NCBI GenBank assembly: GCA_900752435.1
Contig: CAADVD010000033.1
Span: forward strand, 1 to 64,000
DNA length: 64,000 nucleotides
Direction of reading: 5' to 3'
Source: Oscillospiraceae bacterium
Lineage (GTDB): Bacteria > Bacillota > Clostridia > Oscillospirales > Ruminococcaceae
Shown: positions 58,240 to 64,000 of the stretch, one piece after another
Layout: each line of letters starts with the position of its first letter
Numbering within the stretch: the stretch's first letter is position 1
Made by a program: the position numbers and the translations under genes
Notes under the pieces: generated by a model
What the model saw: the letters and a program-made list of their open reading frames with translations, nothing else
Databases searched by the model: none
Told to the model about the DNA's origin: nothing

Positions 58240-58680
58240 ATGAAATTGACTTACCGAAAGGCCAATGTGGGCGATGTTCCGGCGCTGGATATCTTGATGA
58301 GCGAACTGATGAGCGACTTGTTCGGAAAAAATAACCGCGCGCGCATGGAGCAGGTTGTGGCGGAAATGCAGCAGGATGCACGCTACTATTTGGCAGTGGC
58401 ATGCGAAGGGGAACAGGTGGTCGGTACGGCGATGGGGGTACTGTGCCACGATTTGTGCGGTGAATGCCGGCCATTTATGGTGATTGAAAATGTGATTGTG
58501 TCGCAGGCGTGCCGTGGAAAAGGTGTTGGACGCGGATTGCTCCAAGAGCTGGAACGCTGGGGATGTGCGCAGGGATGTACCTACATCGATTTGGTATCGA
58601 GCGCATTTCGCACGCAGGCGCATCGGTTTTATGAGGCGATGGGCTATTCGAGAGAGGGTGGATTTCGGAAGAACTTGTAA
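58240..58680 (+). CDS. GNAT family N-acetyltransferase
   Basis: A 146-residue acetyltransferase. Order: LTYRKANVGDVPALDILMSEL at the start, DLFGKNNRARMEQVV, ARYYLAVACEGEQVVGTAMGV, the acetyl-CoA motif NVIVSQACRGKGVGRGLLQELE (about residues 88-109) and YIDLVSSAFRTQAHRFYEAMGY. It resembles small-molecule or amine GNATs with no set substrate. A GGGATG-type weak ribosome site precedes the ATG. A strong terminator follows. Confidence 0.9.
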   Translation: MKLTYRKANVGDVPALDILMSELMSDLFGKNNRARMEQVVAEMQQDARYYLAVACEGEQVVGTAMGVLCHDLCGECRPFMVIENVIVSQACRGKGVGRGLLQELERWGCAQGCTYIDLVSSAFRTQAHRFYEAMGYSREGGFRKNL

Positions 58681-58706
58681 AGGTATCCTTTCGGATATTG
58701 AAAAAA

Positions 58707-58742
58707 ACCGGCCGACATATTCAGTCGGCCGGTCAGCTTTTA
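58707..58742 (+). terminator. Terminator after the GNAT gene
   Basis: ACCGGCCGAC pairs with GTCGGCCGGT, then CAGCTTTT. Confidence 0.85.
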
Positions 58743-58774
58743 AAAAGACCAGAGAAACAAAAAATCCGTTGCAC

Positions 58775-59659
58775 TTAAATTTGACATGCGCGTTCCGAGG
58801 AATCCTGTGTAAAACCGGAAGCCGCCATGGCTTCGGTGTTTTCAATCAGCTCTTCAATGTCCTCATCGGCAAACTGCGCGTCGTACCAGATGCGGTGCGC
58901 GCCGACGGCTTGCCAAACCAGCATGGGAATGCCGTTGGAACAAGGCTTTCCGTTTTCCTCCGCCAGCTTGAGCAGACGGGTTTGAACGGGGTTGCAGATG
59001 AAATCAAACACGGCGTCAACACGCTCGATTGCTTTGTCGGGTACCGGACATTCGGAAATGTGCGGCGACAGTCCAATGGGGGAGGCGTTGATGAGCAAGT
59101 CATGGTGTGCCTGTGCCTGCATGGTGTCGATGACACGGATGTGAGCGCTGGCGTTGATGTTCATCAGCATTTCGCGCAGCAGCTCGGCATAATGAATGTT
59201 TTGGGGGAGCGTGGCAATGGTCAGCTTGGAACCGGTCAGCACCGTTTCGATGGCCGCCATCTTGGCGTATTCGCCCACGCCCAGTAAGAGCACCTCGCTG
59301 TGATCGAGGGTTATGCCCATGCGCTGAAGCGCTTTGAGGAAACCGAACGATTCGGTGTTGTAGCCGATGTTTTGCTCGCCGCAGTTGACGGTATTGACCT
59401 CTTGATACAGCGAAGCCTTTTCGTCAAGCTGGTCAAGGTGCGGAATGATGGCGTTCTTATATGGAACGGTCACATTAAAGCCATCGTGCGCCATCAGATC
59501 CTCAATGCTTTCTTTAAAATTCTGCTGAGAGATTGCATACAGGTCATAGATGGAATTTTTATTGGACAGCTCGAAGAGCTTTTCGTGTACATAAAGGGAA
59601 ATGGAATCCGTTAGCGGATAACCGACAAGTGTATATTTGGAAGTTGTAGTTGGTGACAT
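58775..59659 (-). CDS. aroE: Shikimate dehydrogenase-like protein, divergent
   Basis: A 294-residue protein of the AroE fold; AroE reduces 3-dehydroshikimate with NADPH in aromatic amino-acid synthesis. N-terminal substrate features are LVGYPLTDSISLYVHEKLFE, the catalytic Lys in GFNVTVPYKNAI and NTVN. Two sites are unusual: the catalytic NTD motif reads YNTESFGF (Asp to Glu), and the dinucleotide loop, normally GAGGAAR, is LLLGVGEYAKMAA. The late motif NGIPMLVWQAV matches AroE. It may still be AroE, or a quinate/cyclitol-type paralog. AAGGACGTG lies upstream. Confidence 0.8.
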   Translation of the reverse strand: MSPTTTSKYTLVGYPLTDSISLYVHEKLFELSNKNSIYDLYAISQQNFKESIEDLMAHDGFNVTVPYKNAIIPHLDQLDEKASLYQEVNTVNCGEQNIGYNTESFGFLKALQRMGITLDHSEVLLLGVGEYAKMAAIETVLTGSKLTIATLPQNIHYAELLREMLMNINASAHIRVIDTMQAQAHHDLLINASPIGLSPHISECPVPDKAIERVDAVFDFICNPVQTRLLKLAEENGKPCSNGIPMLVWQAVGAHRIWYDAQFADEDIEELIENTEAMAASGFTQDSSERACQI

Positions 59660-60059
59660 AAAATCACGTCCTTATTGAGCGTCACCGGTCTGTCCCGTGT
59701 GGACAGCCATGGGTTCTTGTTTGTATGAATATCGATTAAAACTGGTCTTGGTGGAGCGCTGCCGCCAAGCGGCGACTCCGTGCATACAATCTCTGTGTGG
59801 ACTTTTTTGTTCCCCCTCATGATAAGCCTCGGATTTCCAGAATGCAAGGATTTTCAGGTAGAGGGTTTGTAAATTCTACGTTTTCAAAAAAACAAACAAA
59901 AGTTCATAAGTTGTTTTGGCAAAATTACACAATTAATTCGGCGAAAATTGGATAATTATACGAGATAAACGGTTGACATATTATAGAAAGATAGAAATGT
60001 TGCGAATTTTATCTGATTTTGTCGTATCCTGCGCATGGGAGTGCAGGCCGCAAACAACA
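59660..60059. other. Intergenic region: structured aroE leader, no gene
   Basis: On the minus strand the aroE leader holds two hairpins, CTGTCC/GGGACAG (near 59695) and GGAG..GCCGC-TTG-GCGGC..CTCC (near 59765), without a T-box or known riboswitch motif. 59850-60059 is AT-rich and empty. Confidence 0.4.
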
Positions 60060-60088
60060 AAAAACTGCCTGCACAACCGGCAGGCAGT
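60060..60088 (-). terminator. Terminator of fabD
   Basis: On the minus strand ACTGCCTGC pairs with GCAGGCAGT, followed by TTTTTTG. Confidence 0.85.
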
Positions 60089-60102
60089 CAAATGGCGGTT
60101 CC

Positions 60103-61026
60103 TTATTTAAGGATTTCCAGCGCTTTGTTGAGTGTTTTTTCGTTTTCCACGTTCATGGCGGAAGCGCCCTTGAGTGTTTTCTTGACCAAACCGGTCAGCA
60201 CCTTATTCGGGCCGAGTTCCACGAAGTGTTCAAATCCGGCTTCGGCCACCGCGTTCAGCTCGGAGACAAATTTGACCGGAGAGACAAGGTGGGCGGCCAA
60301 ATAGGACGGCATGTCGGAGAAGTCGGTGAGCAAGCCGCCGGTCACATTGGAGTAGAAGTCCACAGACGGGGTTTTGAACGCGACGTTCTGGATGGCGGCT
60401 TTGAATTCGTCCGCCGCCGGCTGCATCAGCTTGGAGTGGAACGCGGCGCTGACGGCCAGCTTGATGCATTTTTTGCCCATTTCGCTGAACAGGGCGATGG
60501 CTTGTTCCACTGCCGCAGTTTCACCGGCAATGACCGTTTGTACCGGCGAGTTGTAGTTGACTGGTACAACGTAGCCGTCTACTTTGGCGCAGGTGGCTTC
60601 GATTTCGGTGGCGTCTGTGCCCATTACGGCGCACATGATGCCCGGATTGGCTTCGGCGCAGGCCTGCATAGCGGCCGCACGGTGTTTAATTAAGGTATAG
60701 CCGTCTTCCATGGAGACAATGCCTGCCGCGACCATGGCCGCGTATTCGCCGAGCGAATGGCCGGCAACGGCTTCGTAAGCGATGCCCTCCTGCTTCATGC
60801 ATTCCAGCGCCACCAGCGAGGTGGTGAAGATGGCCGGCTGGGATACCTTTGTTTGGGCAAGTTCTTCTGCGGTGGCTTCGGCGCACATTTTTTTGATGTC
60901 GATGCCGGTGATGTCAGCGGCGCATTCATAAATGGCCGCAGTGGACGGACAGCGCGCGGCCAATTCCTGTCCCATGCCCACGTACTGGGACCCTTGTCCG
61001 GAGAAGAGAAAAATGTTTTTGGACAT
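60103..61026 (-). CDS. fabD: Malonyl-CoA:ACP transacylase
   Basis: A 307-residue enzyme that moves malonyl from CoA to acyl-carrier protein for fatty-acid synthesis. Signatures: FLFSGQGSQYVGMGQEL at the start, nucleophile Ser91 in VAGHSLGEYAAMVAAG, Arg region TLIKHRAAAMQ, and His in SAAFHSKLMQPA; LGPNKVLTGL closes the domain. ATG 61026 follows AAGGAGT. In most Clostridia fabD sits in line between fabH and fabG; here it is inverted, pointing away from fabH, so it has its own promoter in the shared 354-base gap. Confidence 0.96.
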   Translation of the reverse strand: MSKNIFLFSGQGSQYVGMGQELAARCPSTAAIYECAADITGIDIKKMCAEATAEELAQTKVSQPAIFTTSLVALECMKQEGIAYEAVAGHSLGEYAAMVAAGIVSMEDGYTLIKHRAAAMQACAEANPGIMCAVMGTDATEIEATCAKVDGYVVPVNYNSPVQTVIAGETAAVEQAIALFSEMGKKCIKLAVSAAFHSKLMQPAADEFKAAIQNVAFKTPSVDFYSNVTGGLLTDFSDMPSYLAAHLVSPVKFVSELNAVAEAGFEHFVELGPNKVLTGLVKKTLKGASAMNVENEKTLNKALEILK

Positions 61027-61139
61027 AAAGAAAGACTCCTTTTTTCTTGTTTTTTGTGAATTTATTGTAAATAGATACAAATTCCCATTCAGTTGATGAA
61101 ATTAGAACAGTGGAAAAGGCGAAATTCGCCAAATTTTTA

Positions 61140-61168
61140 TTGACATTTTCAGCAGAAAAATTTACACT
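61140..61168 (+). promoter_or_regulatory. Promoter for fabH-fabG-fabF
   Basis: TTGACA (61140-61145) and TACACT (61163-61168), spacer 17. The leader to fabH would be about 205 nt. Confidence 0.6.
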
Positions 61169-61290
61169 AATAGAGACATCCAAAACAAAACAGCGGAGGA
61201 TCTCAGGATAGGTTGTTTCAATCATACCACAAAGTATCGTTTTATTGCAAGAGTTCCGTTCAGGATTTACGGTTGCGCTTCGTTAAATTC

Positions 61291-61303
61291 TTTGAACATC
61301 AAA
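61291..61303. promoter_or_regulatory. FabT-like operator half-site pair
   Basis: TTTGA-ACA-TCAAA is an inverted repeat close to the FabT/FabR box of Firmicutes fatty-acid genes. It lies in the fabH leader, 78 bases before the start codon. No fabT gene is in the window. Confidence 0.4.
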
Positions 61304-61380
61304 TTAAAATTCTGAGTGTGCTGATTTTGTTGGGAACTGAAACATGGTAGGCCGGCTTGTGACGGCGGAATGGAGAGCAT

Positions 61381-62370
61381 ATGGGTATTTCAATCATTGG
61401 CAGTGGATTTTATGTACCGGAGGTGATTGCGAGCAACGATGATTTTGCGAAAATCGTGGACACCAGCGACGAATGGATCACCACTCGTACCGGTATCAAA
61501 ACTCGTCACATTGCAAACGGTGAGCTGACGTATCAGATGGGTGCGAAAGCGGCTAGTCAGGCTGTGGAACAGGCGGGCATTGATCGAAGCGACATTGACA
61601 TGGTCATTGGCTGTACCGTAACCGGCGACTGTCTGACGCCGTCCATGGCGTGCTTGGTGGCGAAAGAAATGGGCATTGAGGATGCCTGCTGCTTTGATGT
61701 GAATGCGGCGTGTGCGGGTTATGTGTTTGCACTGGACGTGGCGCAGAAATATTTGGCGTGCGGCGAGGCCAAAACGGTGCTGCTTGTGGCGGCGGAAATG
61801 GTGACTCGTATGGTGGATTACAGTGACCGCTCGACCTGCGTGTTGTTCGGCGACGGCGCGGCGGCGACGGTTGTGACGGCAGGCGAAGGCTTGTATGCGT
61901 CTCATATCGGCAGTGCGCCGCAGGGAGCGGATAAGATTTTTACCAAGCTTCCAGAAATGTCCAATCCGTTTAAGACGGAAAAAAACGATTGGGGCGACGA
62001 GCGCATGAACGCGGCGCCGGCTTTGTTTATGCAGATGGCCGGCAACGATGTGTACAAGTTCGCCACGACGATTATGCCGGAAGCGGTGGAAAAAGCGGCC
62101 GCAAAAGCTGGATTGACGCTGGAGGATTTGGATCTCATCATTCCGCATCAGGCGAATATCCGCATTGTGCAGACGGCCATTAAGCGGCTCAAATTGCCGC
62201 TGGACAAGTTTTACATCAACATTCAGGAGTTCGGGAATATCTCCAGTGCGTGCATTCCGCTGGGGCTGTCGCAGCTGCGGGAGCAGGGCAAGCTGAAAAA
62301 GGGCGATAAGATTTGTCTTGTTGGATTTGGCGCGGGCTTGACCTACGGCGCGGCAGTATTTGAATATTAA
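61381..62370 (+). CDS. fabH: 3-oxoacyl-ACP synthase III
   Basis: A 329-residue condensing enzyme that starts fatty-acid chains by joining acetyl-CoA (or branched primers) to malonyl-ACP. The triad is visible: Cys111 in NAACAGYVFAL, His in IIPHQANIRIV and Asn in GNISSACIPL. The start region (GSGFYVPEVIASNDDFAKIVDTSDEWI) and SDRSTCVLFGDGAAATVV fit the family. It opens the forward fab genes, with fabG 42 bases downstream. Confidence 0.96.
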   Translation: MGISIIGSGFYVPEVIASNDDFAKIVDTSDEWITTRTGIKTRHIANGELTYQMGAKAASQAVEQAGIDRSDIDMVIGCTVTGDCLTPSMACLVAKEMGIEDACCFDVNAACAGYVFALDVAQKYLACGEAKTVLLVAAEMVTRMVDYSDRSTCVLFGDGAAATVVTAGEGLYASHIGSAPQGADKIFTKLPEMSNPFKTEKNDWGDERMNAAPALFMQMAGNDVYKFATTIMPEAVEKAAAKAGLTLEDLDLIIPHQANIRIVQTAIKRLKLPLDKFYINIQEFGNISSACIPLGLSQLREQGKLKKGDKICLVGFGAGLTYGAAVFEY

Positions 62371-62412
62371 GAGATAGATTCAGAAAGAAATCAGAGATGA
62401 GGAGTGTTTGAA

Positions 62413-63156
62413 TTGGCAAAGACAGTATTGATTACAGGTGCTTCACAGGGACTCGGTGCGGCAATGGCGCTTCGTTTGGCGGCGGACGGCTTCAATGTAG
62501 CCATCAATTGCAGAAGCGAAGTGGAAGTCGAAAACGGCGGTCTCCAGGTCAAGGCGCAGTGTGAGGAAAAAGGCGTAAAGGCAGAATGCTTCATCGCCGA
62601 TGTGTCCAGCTTTGAAGCGTGCAAGGCCATGGTCAAAGCGGTCAAAGAGACATTTGGCACCATTGATGTGCTGGTCAACAACGCCGGTATCACCAAGGAC
62701 GGTTTGCTTGCCCGTATGAGCGAGGAGCAGTTTGACATTGTGACGGCGGTCAACTACAAGAGCGTGTTCAATATGACCCGTCACGTCAGCGCAGTGATGA
62801 TGAAACAAAGAAGCGGCAAAATCATCAATGTGTCATCCGTGGCTGGATTGTACGGCAACGCTGGTCAGTTCAATTACTCCGCGACCAAAGCGGGCGTGGT
62901 CGGCATGACGCTGACAGCGGCGAAGGAATTGGGTCCGCGCGGCATCACCGTCAACGCGATTGCACCGGGCTTTATCGAAACGCCGATGACCGATGTGCTG
63001 AGCGACGAGCTGAAAGAAACTTGCCGCAATGCGGTGGCGCTCAAGCGCTTTGGCAAGCCGGAAGAGGTTGCCAGCGTGGTGTCGTTCTTGGCGGGCGAGG
63101 ATTCCAACTATGTGTCCGGTCAGGTGATTGTCATCGACGGCGCAATGGTGATGTAG
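62413..63156 (+). CDS. fabG: 3-oxoacyl-ACP reductase
   Basis: A 247-residue short-chain dehydrogenase that reduces 3-oxoacyl-ACP with NADPH. I use the TTG at 62413, 8 bases after AGGAG; a GTG at 62404 overlaps that site. Motifs: TGASQGLGAAMA (cofactor), NNAGITKDGLL, the Ser in INVSSVAGLYGNAGQ, YSATKAGVVGM (Tyr and Lys) and IAPGFIETPMTD. Operon context with fabH and fabF supports FabG rather than a general SDR. Confidence 0.94.
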   Translation: MAKTVLITGASQGLGAAMALRLAADGFNVAINCRSEVEVENGGLQVKAQCEEKGVKAECFIADVSSFEACKAMVKAVKETFGTIDVLVNNAGITKDGLLARMSEEQFDIVTAVNYKSVFNMTRHVSAVMMKQRSGKIINVSSVAGLYGNAGQFNYSATKAGVVGMTLTAAKELGPRGITVNAIAPGFIETPMTDVLSDELKETCRNAVALKRFGKPEEVASVVSFLAGEDSNYVSGQVIVIDGAMVM

Positions 63157-63161
63157 GAAAA

Positions 63162-63194
63162 AGTTGCAAGTTGTAAGTTGCAAATTGCAAGTTA
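63162..63194. repeat. TTGCAA short repeat cluster, copy 2
   Basis: AGTTGCAAGTTGTAAGTTGC, then AAATTGCAAGTT, between fabG and fabF. It is related to 37065-37098. Confidence 0.55.
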
Positions 63195-63244
63195 CGGCGA
63201 TGAAGTTATAAATTGTACAGGCAGAATATGTTTGGAGGAACAGC

Positions 63245-64000
63245 ATGAGAAGAGTAGTCATTACGGGTGTGGGCGTTGTCAGCCCGATTGGCAACGACAT
63301 GGAAACTTTTTGGAACAATGTAAAGGCCGGTAAACACGGCATTGATTTTATCAGTAAATTCGATACCACCGACTGCGACGTGAAGGTGGCGGCTGAGGTG
63401 AAGGACTTTGATTGGAGCAAAAGCTTTGAGAAAAAGGAACTGCGCCGGACGGATTTGTTCACGCAGTATGCAGTGGAAGCATGCAGACAGGCGCTGGCCG
63501 ACTGCGGCAGTGATTTGAAAGACCTCGATCCGTTCCGCGTGGGTGTGATCGTGGGCAGCGGTATTGGTGGTTTTACAACGACCGAAGAAGAGCACAAGAA
63601 ATTTCTCGAAAAAGGAGGAAAACGCGTTTCTCCGTTTTACATCCCGATGATGATTGCCAACATGGCGGCTGGTACAATTGCAATTAAAACCGGCTTCAAG
63701 GGTGTGAACTATGCGCCGGTGACGGCTTGCGCGACATCCTCCCATGCCGTGGGCGAGGCATTTCGCAACATCAAGCACGGTTATCTCGATGCGTGTGTGA
63801 CAGGCGGTTCGGAAGCGACTGTGACCGAATTTTCCATCAATGGATTCAACAATATGAAAGCGCTGTCCCACAGCAACAATCCGGACAGAGCGTCCATTCC
63901 GTTTGACAAGGAACGCGACGGTTTCGTTATGGGTGAGGGAAGCGGCATTTTGATTCTGGAAGAGCTGGAACACGCCAAAGCGAGAGGCGCGAAAATTTAT
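63245..64000 (+). CDS. fabF: 3-oxoacyl-ACP synthase II, partial at window end
   Basis: The elongating condensing enzyme of fatty-acid synthesis. The frame opens at ATG 63245 behind GGAGGAAC and stays open to the last base: 252 codons, about 60% of a normal 410-residue FabF. VVITGVGVVSPIGNDMETFW is the canonical start; the nucleophile is Cys162 in VTACATSSHAVGEAF, and NMKALSHSNNPDRASIPFD and GFVMGEGSG follow in order. The two catalytic His motifs lie beyond the window. Confidence 0.95.
   Translation, partial: MRRVVITGVGVVSPIGNDMETFWNNVKAGKHGIDFISKFDTTDCDVKVAAEVKDFDWSKSFEKKELRRTDLFTQYAVEACRQALADCGSDLKDLDPFRVGVIVGSGIGGFTTTEEEHKKFLEKGGKRVSPFYIPMMIANMAAGTIAIKTGFKGVNYAPVTACATSSHAVGEAFRNIKHGYLDACVTGGSEATVTEFSINGFNNMKALSHSNNPDRASIPFDKERDGFVMGEGSGILILEELEHAKARGAKIY

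Noticed and set aside
57968..58243. 91-codon plus frame before the GNAT gene
   Set aside because: TTG start without a ribosome site, crosses nested TTTCAAC hairpins and overlaps the next start.
59611..59847. 78-codon minus frame ahead of aroE
   Set aside because: Overlaps the aroE start and two leader hairpins; composition is not protein-like.

Overview
The window reads as a chromosomal segment of an anaerobic low-to-mid-GC Firmicute of class Clostridia, probably near Oscillospirales. The support is a Spo0A-family regulator, a 1176-residue pyruvate:ferredoxin oxidoreductase, a Clostridia-type acyl-CoA dehydratase activase, iron-dependent alcohol dehydrogenase, several lipoproteins, AGGAGG-type ribosome binding sites and frequent TTG/GTG starts. 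The family-level placement is inference. Most of the DNA is ordinary core chromosome; the accessory parts are small and mostly decayed.

Layout. 1-6.8 kb: acetyltransferase, polysaccharide deacetylase, tRNA-Pro, an XRE regulator facing a small helical gene, tRNA-Val, L-lactate dehydrogenase, an overlapping K+ channel/ClC pair, and a lipoprotein trigger-factor/FKBP chaperone. 6.8-11.6 kb: a core information block with SRP RNA, dnaX, ybaB, recR, smpB, an esterase and tmRNA. 11.6-14.9 kb: an AT-rich graveyard beside tmRNA, holding an intact DUF6602-like nuclease gene next to a multiply frameshifted CD-NTase, read here as a broken CBASS-type anti-phage locus. 14.9-23.4 kb: a LysR gene with a reductase operon (Fe-ADH, flavodoxin lipoprotein, aldo/keto reductase, flavin reductase), a lipoprotein hydrolase, and phoA-yibE/F behind a six-repeat PHO-box-like array. 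23.5-29.4 kb: amidase, membrane proteins, a HAD-GNAT fusion, phosphoesterase, and a TetR-hydrolase pair with a clear operator. 29.7-36.1 kb: a surface papain-like protease with Ser-Asp repeats, a lipoprotein, and a Spo0A-like regulator overlapping a histidine kinase. 36.2-45.2 kb: a second XRE/small-gene pair, PFOR, a K+ transporter, a CPBP protease followed by 58-bp tandem repeats, and tadA. 45.3-53 kb: a membrane glycosyltransferase and a two-gene (split) dehydratase activase with aldose epimerase. 53-58.7 kb: VOC, TfoX-like, AraC, comM, an AT-rich LRR gene and an acetyltransferase. 58.8-64 kb: a divergent aroE, then a fatty-acid synthesis region (fabD inverted; fabH, fabG and a partial fabF forward) running off the window end.

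Three families of short non-coding repeats are dispersed through 41-55 kb: a ~141-bp MITE-like element, a CAATACCGC inverted-repeat element, and a small TTGCA hairpin element. The features most worth following up are the CBASS relic, the long unusual tmRNA tag, the PHO-box array, the Spo0A-like regulator with an altered recognition helix, and the NISTMELIN tandem repeat. I found no CRISPR array, intact prophage or intact insertion sequence.
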